Source of the DNA: JADGRB01 sp036267635
GTDB taxonomy: Bacteria; Myxococcota_A; Polyangia; Fen-1088
Assembly: GCA_036267635.1 (NCBI GenBank)
Contig: DATAVR010000034.1
Coordinates: 1-64,000 of the forward strand
Reading direction: 5' to 3'
DNA length: 64,000 nucleotides
Below are positions 45,409 through 54,680 of this stretch, one piece after another. How positions within the stretch are numbered: position 1 is the first letter of the stretch; every line of letters begins with the position of its first letter. A program made the translations under genes and the position numbers. The notes beneath the pieces were generated by a model that did not search any database, was not told where the DNA came from, and saw only the letters and a program-made list of their open reading frames with translations.

Positions 45409-46874
45409 CGATGTGGACGTTCGGGAAGAAAGTGGCGGCCGGCTTCGGCCTGGCGTTCGTGCTCCTCGCCGCGATCGGGGCGGTGGCCTACCGGAGCATC
45501 GACACACTCACGCGGACGAGCTACCTCGCCACCCACTCGCACGCGGTTCTAGAGCACACCGAACGCGTCATGAGCGAGATGAAGGACGCAGAAACCGGGC
45601 AGCGTGGATTCGTGATCACCGGTGAGGAGTCGTACCTCGAACCCTTCACGACGGGCAGCGTAGCCATCGCCGGGACGATGACCGAGCTCCGCGAGCTGAC
45701 CGTCGACAACCCCGCTCATCAAAAGCAGCTCGACGAGGCGGAGGCACTCGTCGCCGGGAAGCTGGAGGAGCTGCGCAAGACAATCGGATTGAGGCGGACG
45801 CAAGGATTCGAGGCGACGCAGAAGGAGATCGTGGGCGGAACAGGCAAGCGTTTCATGGATGACCTGCGTCGGATCATCGATCAGCTGGAGCGCGATGAGC
45901 GTGATCTGCTCAAACAGCGCGCCGAGGAGGTCGAAGCGTCGGCCTCGGCCGCGCGCGCCACCATCGGGCTCGGAACCCTGCTGTGCCTGATCCTATCGAC
46001 CGCGGTCGGGTTCTTCCTCACCCGTTCGCTGACGAGCCAGATCGGATCGGCCGTGCGTCACGTACAGAGCTCGTCGGCGGAGTTGCAAGCCGCCGCCAAC
46101 CAGCAGGCGACTGGCGCCAAGGAACAGGCCACGGCCATGAGCGAGATTACGACCACCATCAGCGAGCTGCTGGCGACGTCACGCCAGATCGCCGAAAGCG
46201 CGCAGCGAGTGGCGCGCATCGCGACCGAGACCGCCTCGGCGGCGCGCAGCGGCGACGACACCGTTCAGAAAACGAGCGAGTCGGTGATGGGGATCAAGCG
46301 TCAGGTCGATGTCATCGTGGCGCACATGATCGAGCTCGGGAAGAAGTCCCAGCAGATCGGTAGCGTCCTGGAGATCATCAACGAGCTTGCCGAGCAGACC
46401 AACATTCTGGCCATCAACGCGACGATCGAGGCGGCCGGCGCCGGTGAGATGGGACGCCGCTTCGCGGTCGTCGCCGACGAGATCCGCAAATTGGCCGATC
46501 GGGTGGGCGGGTCGACCAAGGACATCCGGGGCTTGGTCGACGACATTCGCGCCGCGGTCAACACGACAGTCATGGCGACCGAGGGAGGCTCGAAGGCGGT
46601 CGATACGGGGGCACGGCAGTTCAACGACGTGGCAACCTCCTTCAAACAGATCGCCGGTCTGGTCACCACCACCAGCGAGGCAGCCAAGGAGATCGAGCTC
46701 TCCACGAAACAGCAGTCATCCGCGGTCGAGCAGGTCAACCTGGCGATCGCCAGCGTGTCACAGGCGGCCATGGAGACCGAGGCCAGCTCGGGCCAGACGC
46801 TGCAGACTTCGTCGGAGCTCACCAGGCTCTCGAAAGAGTTGGGGCGCCTCATTCAATCACAAGCGGCCGGCTGA
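45405..46874 (+). CDS. CHASE3-containing methyl-accepting chemotaxis receptor lacking HAMP
   Basis: The product is 489 aa. Transmembrane helix 1 is at ~10-30. A CHASE3 sensor domain follows (~40-180, with MSEMKDAETGQRGFVITGEESYLEPF), then helix 2 (~188-208) and the cytoplasmic signalling domain. The hairpin tip ELAEQTNILAINATIEAAGAGE is canonical, followed by RRFAVVADEIRKLADR. The ~50-residue HAMP domain usually found after helix 2 is absent: TRSLTSQIGSAVRH leads directly into coiled coil. Heptads rich in Glu/Gln pairs provide methylation sites. Placing it between CheW-2 and CheA differs from wsp, where the receptor comes first. Confidence 0.92.
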   Translation: MTMWTFGKKVAAGFGLAFVLLAAIGAVAYRSIDTLTRTSYLATHSHAVLEHTERVMSEMKDAETGQRGFVITGEESYLEPFTTGSVAIAGTMTELRELTVDNPAHQKQLDEAEALVAGKLEELRKTIGLRRTQGFEATQKEIVGGTGKRFMDDLRRIIDQLERDERDLLKQRAEEVEASASAARATIGLGTLLCLILSTAVGFFLTRSLTSQIGSAVRHVQSSSAELQAAANQQATGAKEQATAMSEITTTISELLATSRQIAESAQRVARIATETASAARSGDDTVQKTSESVMGIKRQVDVIVAHMIELGKKSQQIGSVLEIINELAEQTNILAINATIEAAGAGEMGRRFAVVADEIRKLADRVGGSTKDIRGLVDDIRAAVNTTVMATEGGSKAVDTGARQFNDVATSFKQIAGLVTTTSEAAKEIELSTKQQSSAVEQVNLAIASVSQAAMETEASSGQTLQTSSELTRLSKELGRLIQSQAAG

Positions 46875-46876
46875 TC

Positions 46877-48931
46877 GTGGGGCGGGACCCCTACGAATAC
46901 TTTCGCGTCGAGGCGCGAGAGATTCTGGATGGGCTGGGACGCGGCGCGCTCCAGCTCGAGAAGGGGGCCACGCCCGAGATCACCGCCGGGATCTTGCGCC
47001 TCGCGCACACGCTCAAGGGAGCAGCGCGGGTCGTCAAGCAGCCGGGGATCGCAGAGAGCGCCCACGCCATCGAAGAGCGGTTGGCCGATCTGCGCGAAAC
47101 GAAAGGCCCCGTGGAGAGCGCGCGCGTCGACGACGTGCTCAGGCTGATCGACGCCATCGCGACCGGGTTGCGTGGGTTGGATTCGCCGGCCTCCAATCCG
47201 ACCGCGAAACCGGCCGCGCCTGCCCCCGTCGACGAAGACATCGCCGTGGTGCGCGCGGACGCGGCCGACCTGGACGCCGTGATCGACGGCATTGGTGAGG
47301 CGGGGTTGCAGGTACGGACGATGCGGCGGGTCCTGGGCGGCCTCGGGCGCGCCCGGCACCTGGCCGAGCTTCTGTCCGAACGAGTCGTCCCCGGCAGCGG
47401 CGCCGACACGTCGCGATCGCGAGACGGCGCGGCTGCGGCGCGGCTGGGGCCGTTGGCGAACGAGTTGTGCGAGCTTCTGACCGGGTTCGACCGGCGACTG
47501 ACGGATACGGTCGATCAGGCGGAGCGAGAGCTGCGCGAGGTGCGCGATGCCGCCGACAAGCTGCGGCTGGTCGCGGTCTCCACGCTGTTCGTGACCCTGG
47601 AGCGAACCGCCCGTGACGTCGCTCAGTCGGTGGGGAAGGAGGCGGTGTTCGAGGCGACGGGGGGCGAGATCCGTCTCGAAGCCCAGGTCCTGAGTGCTGT
47701 GCAGAGGGCGCTGGTCCAATTGATCCGCAACGCGGTCGCGCACGGGCTCGAGACCGCCGCCGAGCGAAGGAATGCCGGTAAGAACGGCGCCGGCCGGGTC
47801 CAGGTCGAGGTGGTGCGAAGGGGAAATCGCGTCGCCTTCGCCTGCCGCGACGACGGCCGCGGGATCGACCTGGCCGCGGTCAGGCGCGTGGCTCAACGAA
47901 AGGGGATCCTCCCCGAGGGGGCGCCGCGGGAGACGGGCGATCTTCTGAAGCTGCTCTTGCGGGGTGGGCTCACCACCTCGGGGGCGGTCACCGAGGTCGC
48001 TGGGCGCGGGATAGGGCTCGACGTCGTGCGCGAGGTCGCCGCGCAGCTCGGCGGCGAAGTGACGTTGACGACCGACGCCGGACGGGGGACGACCTTCGAG
48101 CTGGCGGTCCCGCTCTCGCTGTCGTCGCTCGACGCGCTCCTCGTCGAGGTCGACGGCATCTCGGCGGCGATTCCGCTCGACTCGGTCCGCCGGACGGTGC
48201 GCCTCGTTGCCGCCGACATCGCCCGAACGGCCACCGGCGAGTCCGTTGTGCACGAGGGGCGGGTGATTCCGTTCATTCCGTTGGCGCGGCCTCTCGGCAG
48301 ACGTCGGCCAGAGCCGAAGAGCGCGGCACGTTCGGCCGTCGTCGTCGCGGCCGCGGAGCATCTCGCGGCGCTGGCGGTCGATCGGCTACTTGGCACGGCC
48401 AACGTCGTGGTGCGTCCCTTGCCTGCCTTCGCCTCCGCTGCTCCGGTCGTCGTCGGCGCGGCCATCGACGGGGAAGGGACTCCGCAGCTGGTGCTCGATC
48501 CTGCCGAGTTGGTGGCCGGGGCGCAGCGCGCCGAGCGCGAGGCCTCTTCCGTCGATGCCGCGCCGACCGCGCCCGTGCTGGTCATTGACGACTCGCTCAC
48601 GACCCGAATGCTCGAGCAGAGCATCCTCGAATCGGCCGGCTACGAGGTCGATCTGGCCACTTCCGCGGAAGAGGGAATCGAGAAAGCCCGCCGGCGGCAC
48701 TACGCGCTTTTCCTGGTGGATGTCGAGATGCCGGGGATGGACGGATTCACCTTCGTCGCCACCACACGCGCCGATCCGGCCCTGCGTGAGACGCCTGCCA
48801 TCCTGGTGACTTCGCGTAACGCGCCCGAGGATCGGCAGCGCGGGCACGACGCCGGCGCTGGCGGATACGTGGTGAAAGGGGACTTCGATCAGGCGGAGCT
48901 TCTGGCCCTCATCAAGAGGCTGGTGCGGTAA
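46877..48931 (+). CDS. cheA: CheA-type histidine kinase with C-terminal receiver
   Basis: The product is 684 aa from GTG 46877. An Hpt domain (~1-105) has phospho-acceptor His44 in LAHTLKGAARVV. No separate CheY-binding P2 domain is evident. The dimerisation and ATPase domains (~160-420) show RNAVAHGLE, DDGRGIDL and GRGIGLDVVREV. A CheW-like domain follows (~420-550) and a receiver ends the protein (~562-684), with Asp in FLVDVEMPGM. This is the WspE/FrzE-type hybrid layout. The start is 2 bp after the receptor gene and the stop overlaps cheB as TAATG. Confidence 0.93.
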   Translation: MGRDPYEYFRVEAREILDGLGRGALQLEKGATPEITAGILRLAHTLKGAARVVKQPGIAESAHAIEERLADLRETKGPVESARVDDVLRLIDAIATGLRGLDSPASNPTAKPAAPAPVDEDIAVVRADAADLDAVIDGIGEAGLQVRTMRRVLGGLGRARHLAELLSERVVPGSGADTSRSRDGAAAARLGPLANELCELLTGFDRRLTDTVDQAERELREVRDAADKLRLVAVSTLFVTLERTARDVAQSVGKEAVFEATGGEIRLEAQVLSAVQRALVQLIRNAVAHGLETAAERRNAGKNGAGRVQVEVVRRGNRVAFACRDDGRGIDLAAVRRVAQRKGILPEGAPRETGDLLKLLLRGGLTTSGAVTEVAGRGIGLDVVREVAAQLGGEVTLTTDAGRGTTFELAVPLSLSSLDALLVEVDGISAAIPLDSVRRTVRLVAADIARTATGESVVHEGRVIPFIPLARPLGRRRPEPKSAARSAVVVAAAEHLAALAVDRLLGTANVVVRPLPAFASAAPVVVGAAIDGEGTPQLVLDPAELVAGAQRAEREASSVDAAPTAPVLVIDDSLTTRMLEQSILESAGYEVDLATSAEEGIEKARRRHYALFLVDVEMPGMDGFTFVATTRADPALRETPAILVTSRNAPEDRQRGHDAGAGGYVVKGDFDQAELLALIKRLVR

Positions 48932-49998
48932 TGGGGCGCCGCATTCGCGTAGCGGTCATCGAGGACTCCGCGACGGTGCGCAGGCACCTGGTCGAGGTGC
49001 TGTCGAGCGATCCCGAGATCGAAGTCGTGGGCGAAGCCGCCGACGGGCGAGAAGGCGTCGCGCTCTGCGCACGGGCGCGGCCCGACGTCGTCACCATGGA
49101 CATGATGCTGCCGGTGATGAATGGCCTCGAGGCGACTGAACAGATCATGGCCCACTGGCCGACGCCCATCCTGATCGTGTCGGCGTCGACCAACCGCGGC
49201 GAGCTGTTTCGTACCTACGAGGCCATGGCGGCCGGCGCGGTCGACGTGCTCGAGAAGCCGCGCGGCGATGAAAGTGACGACGACTGGACAGTGCGGTTTC
49301 TTGCGACCATAAAGATGGTCTCGCGGATTCGGGTCATCACCCACCTGCGGGGCCGGCTCGCCTCTCGCGCAGCGCTGCGGCTTCCGGCCTCCATCGTCCA
49401 GTCGCGGCGCCCCTGCCTGCTGGCGGCGATTGGCGCCTCGACGGGCGGACCCGGCGCCGTCGTCGCCGTGCTTCGCGCGCTGCCTGAGGAGTTTCAACTC
49501 CCGATCCTCTTGGTGTTGCACATCGGCGCCCCCTTCGGCGCCTCGTTCGCCGAGTGGCTCGACACTCAGATCGGCCGCCAGGTACGCCTCGCGGAGGACG
49601 GCATGCCCCTCAACGCGGTCGGCGCACGGGTGATGATGGCGCCCCCCGATCGCCATCTCATCCTGCGCGGTGGCCGGCTGCATTTGACGACTGACCCGGA
49701 GCGACACTCCTGCCGTCCGTCCGTCGACGTTCTGTTCGAGTCGGTGGCGCACGAGATCGGCGCCGCGTCGGCGGCCTGCCTGCTCACCGGCATGGGACGC
49801 GACGGCGCCGCGGGTATGTTGGCCATCCGCAAGGCGGGCGGGCTCACGATCGCGCAAGACGAGGCGACGTCGGTCGTCTACGGAATGCCCCGCGAGGCAG
49901 TCCTTCTCGGCGGTGCGGAGCTGGTGCTCCCGCTTCCGGAGATCGGTCCGACACTCGCGAGCTACGCCGGCACGCCGCACATATCGAGGGAACGATGA
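48931..49998 (+). CDS. cheB: CheB-type receptor methylesterase
   Basis: The product is 355 aa. The N-terminal receiver (~1-125) has its phospho-Asp in VVTMDMMLPVMNG. The C-terminal methylesterase domain (~155-345) shows the catalytic Ser in AIGASTGGP, the His in LLVLHIG and the Asp in LTGMGRDGAAGM. It removes methyl groups added by the CheR protein and so resets the receptor. It is coupled at both ends (TAATG upstream, ATGA downstream). Confidence 0.95.
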   Translation: MGRRIRVAVIEDSATVRRHLVEVLSSDPEIEVVGEAADGREGVALCARARPDVVTMDMMLPVMNGLEATEQIMAHWPTPILIVSASTNRGELFRTYEAMAAGAVDVLEKPRGDESDDDWTVRFLATIKMVSRIRVITHLRGRLASRAALRLPASIVQSRRPCLLAAIGASTGGPGAVVAVLRALPEEFQLPILLVLHIGAPFGASFAEWLDTQIGRQVRLAEDGMPLNAVGARVMMAPPDRHLILRGGRLHLTTDPERHSCRPSVDVLFESVAHEIGAASAACLLTGMGRDGAAGMLAIRKAGGLTIAQDEATSVVYGMPREAVLLGGAELVLPLPEIGPTLASYAGTPHISRER

Positions 49999-51959
49999 AC
50001 GAAACCGTCCTGATCGTCGACGACAGCCTGACCGTGCGCATGGACCTCGCCGAGGCGTTTGAACGAGCCGGATTTCACCCGCGCCCCTGCGCGACCGTCG
50101 CAGAAGCGCGGAGTGCGCTTTCTGTCGAGTCGGTGCGAATCGTGATCCTGGACGTGCTTCTCCCGGATGGCGACGGCGTCGAGCTGCTCAAGGAAGTGCG
50201 CGCGTCACCTCGCGGGGATCACACGGCGATCCTCATGCTGTCGACGGAGGCCGAGGTCAAAGATCGCGTGCGTGGGCTCAAGACCGGGGCCGACGAGTAC
50301 GTCGGCAAGCCGTACGACTCCGACTATGTCGTCGCCAGGGTTCGTGAGCTCCTTCGCGTCTCCGGCGCGCCGGCTTCGGACGCGACGACTGTGCTGGTGA
50401 TCGACGATAGCCCGACGTTCCGTGAGGTGCTCTGCCGCGCGCTTGCGGAAGCCGGCTACGCCGTCTTGCAGGCGGCGAGCGGGGAGGACGGCCTGCGCCA
50501 GGCCGCCAGCCGGCGTCCGAACGCCATCGTCGTCGACGGCGTGATGCCGGGAATCGACGGCGCAACGGTCATTCGGCGGGTTCGACTGGATGTAGCCCTG
50601 CGAGGCGTCCCCTGCATCCTCCTGACCGGCTCCGAGGACGGCGGCGCCGAGCTGCGCGCGCTCGACGCCGGTGCCGACGCCTTCGTCCGCAAGGAGGAGG
50701 ATGTCTCCATCATTCTGGCGAGGTTGGCGGCCACCCTGCGCAGCTCGTCGAGCAGCCCGGTACCCACCGTTGAGACCAGCAGTCTCTTGGGTCCGAAGAA
50801 GATCCTGGCGATCGACGACAGCGTCACCTATCTGCACGAGCTCGGGGACGCGCTCCGTGGCGAGGGGTACGACGTGATCCTCGGGCGCTCGGGCGAAGAG
50901 GCGCTCGAGCTCCTGGGCGTCCAGGTGGTCGACTGCATCCTCCTCGACCTCGTCATGCCCGGCCTGGGCGGGCACGAGACTTGCCGTCGCGTGAAGGCGG
51001 CGCCGATGATGCGCGATGTTCCGCTCATCATGCTCACCGCGCTGGAAGATCGCGAGGCGATGGTGGCAGGTCTCAGCGCGGGCGCCGACGACTACATTCC
51101 CAAGTCGAGCGACTTTCAGGTCCTGAAGGCACGCGTTCGCGCCCAGATCCGGCGCAAGCAGTTCGAGGACGAGAACCGACGGATTCGCGTCGAGTTGCTA
51201 CAGAAGGAGATCGAAGCGGGGGAGGCGCGGGCTGCCCGCGAGCTGGCGGAGACGCGCGCTCGGCTCGTCGAGGAGCTCGAACGCAAGAACGAGGAGCTGG
51301 ATGCCTTCAGTCATTCGGTGTCGCACGATCTGCGCGCGCCGCTGCGCGGGATCGACGGCTTCAGCCGGGCCCTGCAGCAAGACTACGTCGACAAGGTCGA
51401 TGAAAAGGGCCAGCACTACCTGCGACGCATCCGGGCCGGCGCCCAACGGATGGACGAGCTGATCACGGACATGTTGACCTTGGCCCGGGTGGGCCGCGCG
51501 GATCTGGTTCGCGTGGAGGTCGACCTCTCGGAGCTGGCCCGTGCCGCCGCGGCAGAGCTTCAGCACCGCGAGCCAGGTCGTCAGGTCACCTTCGCAATCG
51601 AAGGCGATCTCGTCGACCGGGTGGACAGGAACCTGCTCCGGATCGTTTTCGAAAATCTGCTCGGGAACGCCTGGAAGTTCACCACCGGAACCGAGGGCGC
51701 ACGAATCGAGCTGAGCGTCGAAGATCGGCCGGACGGCCGGAGATACCTCGTCAGGGACAATGGCGCCGGCTTCGACATGTCGAGAGTGGAAAAGCTCTTC
51801 CGTCCGTTTCAGCGACTCCACACCGCCGTCGAATTTCCCGGGACCGGCGTCGGCCTTGCGACCGTCGCCCGAGTGATCGACCGGCATGGCGGCCGTGTTT
51901 GGGCCGAAGGCGCGGTCGGGCAGGGGGCGACGATCTCCTTTACGCTCGGAAGAAATTAG
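49995..51959 (+). CDS. Triple-receiver histidine kinase, probable output of the chemosensory system
   Basis: The product is 654 aa. Three receiver domains stand in tandem: ~1-122 (Asp in VILDVLLPDG), ~132-252 (VVDGVMPGID) and ~268-390 (ILLDLVMPGL), each with the conserved Lys. A coiled coil (~390-430) leads to a HisKA domain with SHDLRAPLRGIDGF and an HATPase domain with DNGAGFD and GVGLATVARVI. All three phospho-Asp residues are present. It takes the position of the WspR diguanylate cyclase, implying that CheA phosphorylates receivers which then control a second kinase. The start overlaps cheB by ATGA. Confidence 0.92.
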   Translation: MNETVLIVDDSLTVRMDLAEAFERAGFHPRPCATVAEARSALSVESVRIVILDVLLPDGDGVELLKEVRASPRGDHTAILMLSTEAEVKDRVRGLKTGADEYVGKPYDSDYVVARVRELLRVSGAPASDATTVLVIDDSPTFREVLCRALAEAGYAVLQAASGEDGLRQAASRRPNAIVVDGVMPGIDGATVIRRVRLDVALRGVPCILLTGSEDGGAELRALDAGADAFVRKEEDVSIILARLAATLRSSSSSPVPTVETSSLLGPKKILAIDDSVTYLHELGDALRGEGYDVILGRSGEEALELLGVQVVDCILLDLVMPGLGGHETCRRVKAAPMMRDVPLIMLTALEDREAMVAGLSAGADDYIPKSSDFQVLKARVRAQIRRKQFEDENRRIRVELLQKEIEAGEARAARELAETRARLVEELERKNEELDAFSHSVSHDLRAPLRGIDGFSRALQQDYVDKVDEKGQHYLRRIRAGAQRMDELITDMLTLARVGRADLVRVEVDLSELARAAAAELQHREPGRQVTFAIEGDLVDRVDRNLLRIVFENLLGNAWKFTTGTEGARIELSVEDRPDGRRYLVRDNGAGFDMSRVEKLFRPFQRLHTAVEFPGTGVGLATVARVIDRHGGRVWAEGAVGQGATISFTLGRN

Positions 51960-51997
51960 TTTCCGCCGCGTCGGGGCCGCTCGCTCTGGTGACGACT

Positions 51998-52009
51998 CCA
52001 GAGCTCTGG
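51998..52009. promoter_or_regulatory. Candidate upstream activator site for peroxidase gene 1
   Basis: CCAGAGCTCTGG, a perfect 12-bp palindrome ending 76 nt before the first base of the sigma-54 promoter. The paralogous gene has CCAGAATCATGG at an equivalent distance; both fit CCAGA-N4-TGG. The position is typical for enhancer-type activator binding, and the activator gene is next door. Binding is inferred. Confidence 0.5.
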
Positions 52010-52084
52010 TCGATCCTCCAGCGGGGCGCGCCGTGACCAGCTCGAAGCGGCGCTGTCTTCCAGCCGTTCGCGGCTCTGTTTCAG

Positions 52085-52100
52085 TGGCACGAGTCTCGCT
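52085..52100 (+). promoter_or_regulatory. Sigma-54 (-24/-12) promoter of peroxidase gene 1
   Basis: TGGCACGAGTCTCGCT, with GG at 52086-52087 and GC at 52098-52099 separated by exactly 10 nt, as sigma-54 requires. It differs from the TGGCACG-N4-TTGC consensus at one base. Transcription should start at about 52110-52112, so the ATG at 52113 would have almost no leader. Confidence 0.75.
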
Positions 52101-52112
52101 ATAGGGGCCGGC

Positions 52113-53123
52113 ATGAGACCAACCTCTCGAGCGATCGGGCCAGTCGCGGTGTGGGTGTTCGTCGCCGGACCTCTCCTCAGCTGCGCCTCGGCGCCTGCGC
52201 CGGAGCCGCCGGACAACCCGGCCAGCCTGCAGATGTTCGTGGCGGCCGTCAGCCCTCCTCAGGACCCCAACCGGGTCGCGCTGGGTCGGTTTCTGTTTCA
52301 CGAGACGCGGCTCTCCAAGAATCGCGAGGTCTCCTGCGCCACCTGTCACATCCTCACCAAGTTCGGGATCGACGGCAAGGTGGTCTCCACCGGGTTCGCG
52401 GGGCGCCAGGGCACCCGGAATGCCCCCAGCGTGTTCAACGCCGCGATGCACATCGCGCAGTTCTGGGACGGGCGCGCGGCTGACGTCGAGGCGCAAGCGC
52501 TGGTGCCGATCACCAATCCGGTCGAGATGGCCATGCCCAACGAGCAGGCCGTGGTCGACGCGCTGTCGGTCGTCCCTCGCTACGTCGAGTTGTTCCACAC
52601 CGCCTTTCCGAGCGAAGAGCATCCGATCTCGCTCAAGAACGTGGGCGAGGCGATCGGCGCCTTCGAACGCGGCCTGGTGACCACCTCGCGCTGGGACAAG
52701 TTCGTCGCCGGTGACCACGCGGCGCTCACGCAGAACGAGAAGAAGGGGCTGCGTCTGTTCATGCAGCGCGGGTGCATTAGCTGCCACACGGGGCCGGAGG
52801 TCGGCGGGGCGGGCTTCCAGAAGGTCGGCGTCGTCTATCCCTGGCCGAATCAGGTCGACCAGGGGCGCGCCGACCTCACGCACTTCCCCGCCGACAAGAT
52901 GGTGTTCAAGGTCCCCTCGCTGAAGAACATCGCCGAGACGGCCCCTTACTTCCACGACGGCTCGACGACCACCCTCGAGACGGCTATCCAGTTGATGGGC
53001 CACCACGAGCTCGGCGTCGAGCTGCCGAAGGACGAGATCAACGCCATGGCCGCCTGGATGCGCTCGATGACCGGGGAGCCGGATGCGGCCTACATCGCGG
53101 CCCCCCAGCTCCCGCCCGGGTGA
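52113..53123 (+). CDS. Di-haem cytochrome c peroxidase/MauG-family lipoprotein, copy 1
   Basis: The product is 336 aa. The signal peptide ends in a lipobox (GPLLSC). The family pattern is clear: ALGRFLFHETRLSKN, first haem site CATCH (~residue 79), NAPSVFNAAMHIAQFWDGRA, VEMAMPNEQAV, second haem site CISCH (~residue 224), and FKVPSLKNIAETAPYFHDGS near the end. Such periplasmic enzymes reduce H2O2 using electrons from c-type cytochromes, or act on other substrates in MauG-like members. It is preceded by a sigma-54 promoter and is paralogous to 54798-55805. It is convergent with the activator gene, 9 bp apart. Confidence 0.92.
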   Translation: MRPTSRAIGPVAVWVFVAGPLLSCASAPAPEPPDNPASLQMFVAAVSPPQDPNRVALGRFLFHETRLSKNREVSCATCHILTKFGIDGKVVSTGFAGRQGTRNAPSVFNAAMHIAQFWDGRAADVEAQALVPITNPVEMAMPNEQAVVDALSVVPRYVELFHTAFPSEEHPISLKNVGEAIGAFERGLVTTSRWDKFVAGDHAALTQNEKKGLRLFMQRGCISCHTGPEVGGAGFQKVGVVYPWPNQVDQGRADLTHFPADKMVFKVPSLKNIAETAPYFHDGSTTTLETAIQLMGHHELGVELPKDEINAMAAWMRSMTGEPDAAYIAAPQLPPG

Positions 53124-53132
53124 GGCCGCCGC

Positions 53133-54527
53133 CTAGACCTCGAAGTCGCGCGCCTGAATTCCCAAGCTCTTCATCTTCACGTGCAGCGTCTTGAAGTCTG
53201 TCTTGAGGGCGCGGGCCGCCCCGCTCTTGTTGCCGTGGGTGGCCCGCAGCGCGTCGCTGATCGCCTGCCGCTCGGCTTCCCGGGCGGCATGATCGGCGGC
53301 GTCCTTGAGCGACTGGCTGGACGCCCGCGTGCCGCTCGCCTCCGACGGCGGCGCGCCGGCCGCGCCGAGGGACCGCTGGATCGTCGCCAGGTCGAGCCGC
53401 GGCTCCTTCGATTCGAGGACCGCCTGGCGGACGACGTTGCGCAGCTCGCGGACGTTGCCCGGCCAGGAATGACGCCGGAGCAGATCGAGAGCGTCGGGCG
53501 CAATCTCCGCCACAGGACGCCGCAGCTCGACGCTCACCTCGCGCATGAACCGCTCGGCCAGGTGCGGGATGTCCTCGGTCCGCCCCCGCAACGGCGGCAG
53601 GTGAATCGTGTATTGGGCCAGCCGGAAATAGAGATCGGAGCGAAACTGGCCGTCTTTCACGCGCGCTTGCAGATCGTTGTTGGTGGCGGCGATGAACCGA
53701 ACGTCGATCGCCATCGGCTGGCTGGCGCCGACCGCCTGCAGCTGGCGCGACTCCAACACCCGCAACAGCTTCGCCTGTAGGCCGAGGGGGAGGTTGCCAA
53801 TTTCGTCGAGGAACATGGTGCCATTCTCCGCGACGTGGAAGTGTCCCGATCGGCGCCGGTCGGCGCCCGTGAAGGCGCCCTTTTCGTGCCCGAACAGCTC
53901 CGACTCGAGCAGCGCCTCGGGGATGGCGCCGCAGTCGAGCGCCACGAACGGCTTGGCGTGCCGTTCGCTTTCGCGGTGCAGCGCCGCAGCCACCAGCTCC
54001 TTGCCGGTGCCGGTCTCCCCCAGGATCAGCACCGAGAAGCTCGTGGCGGCCACCGTCCGCACCTGCTCGATGATCCTCTGCACCGCCGCGCCGGGCCCCA
54101 TCTGGACCTCGAGCCCTCCGCCGCCCGCCCGCCGGCGGAGATCCTGGACCTCGCTGACGAGCGCCCGCGCCTCTAGAGCGCGAGCGACCACCAGGCTGAT
54201 CTCCTCCGGATCGAACGGCTTGGTGACGTAGTCGGCCGCCCCCAGCCGCATGGCGCGCACGGCGGTCTTGGCATCGTTGCGGCCCGTCAGCATGACCACC
54301 GGGAGGCCGGGATTGCTCGCCTTCAGCCGCTCCAGCACCTGGGTGCCGTCCAGCTTGGGGAGCTCGAGGTCCACGATCGCGATCAGGGGATCCCCGGCGG
54401 CAGCCTCTATGAGAGCGGCCTCGCCGTCGTCCGCGGTCAGAACCTCGAACCCCTCTCTGACGAAGATCGCCTTCAACACACGGACAATGGCGGGATCATC
54501 GTCGACCACCAGAAGTCGCCGGTTCAT
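53133..54527 (-). CDS. NtrC-type sigma-54-dependent response regulator
   Basis: The product is 464 aa from ATG 54527 (MNRRLLVVDDDPAIVR). A receiver (~1-120) has its phospho-Asp in AIVDLELPKLDG. The AAA+ domain (~145-375) has Walker A GETGTGKE, the sigma-54 contact loop GAFTGA and Walker B MFLDEIG. A Fis-type helix-turn-helix ends the protein (HGNKSGAARALKTDFKTLHV). The frame is open upstream through a WRWRWR stretch from the hexamer array, but this is not part of the protein. Both flanking peroxidase genes have sigma-54 promoters, so they are the likely targets. No partner kinase is adjacent. Confidence 0.93.
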   Translation of the reverse strand: MNRRLLVVDDDPAIVRVLKAIFVREGFEVLTADDGEAALIEAAAGDPLIAIVDLELPKLDGTQVLERLKASNPGLPVVMLTGRNDAKTAVRAMRLGAADYVTKPFDPEEISLVVARALEARALVSEVQDLRRRAGGGGLEVQMGPGAAVQRIIEQVRTVAATSFSVLILGETGTGKELVAAALHRESERHAKPFVALDCGAIPEALLESELFGHEKGAFTGADRRRSGHFHVAENGTMFLDEIGNLPLGLQAKLLRVLESRQLQAVGASQPMAIDVRFIAATNNDLQARVKDGQFRSDLYFRLAQYTIHLPPLRGRTEDIPHLAERFMREVSVELRRPVAEIAPDALDLLRRHSWPGNVRELRNVVRQAVLESKEPRLDLATIQRSLGAAGAPPSEASGTRASSQSLKDAADHAAREAERQAISDALRATHGNKSGAARALKTDFKTLHVKMKSLGIQARDFEV

Positions 54528-54600
54528 GTCAGCCTCAGCTGACCCGAACGCTAACAGAGGCGGGCAATCGTCACCAGGGATGGTTTGAATCAGGGATGTC

Positions 54601-54648
54601 CGCCATCGCCATCGCCATCGCCATCGCCATCGCCATCGCCATCGCCAG
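54601..54648. repeat. Hexanucleotide array, eight copies of CGCCAT
   Basis: Eight perfect copies of CGCCAT followed by a partial CGCC, between the divergent starts of the sigma-54 activator (54527) and peroxidase copy 2 (54798). It lies outside both genes and upstream of the candidate activator site at 54681. Slippage would change spacing in 6-bp steps, most likely affecting the activator's own promoter. Confidence 0.9.
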
Positions 54649-54680
54649 AAGACGTGATCACTGTTACGTGGGCGCATCCG

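Noticed and set aside
54528..54677. N-terminal extension of the sigma-54 activator with a Trp-Arg repeat.
   Set aside because: It is also a product of the hexamer array. The receiver domain starts normally at ATG 54527.
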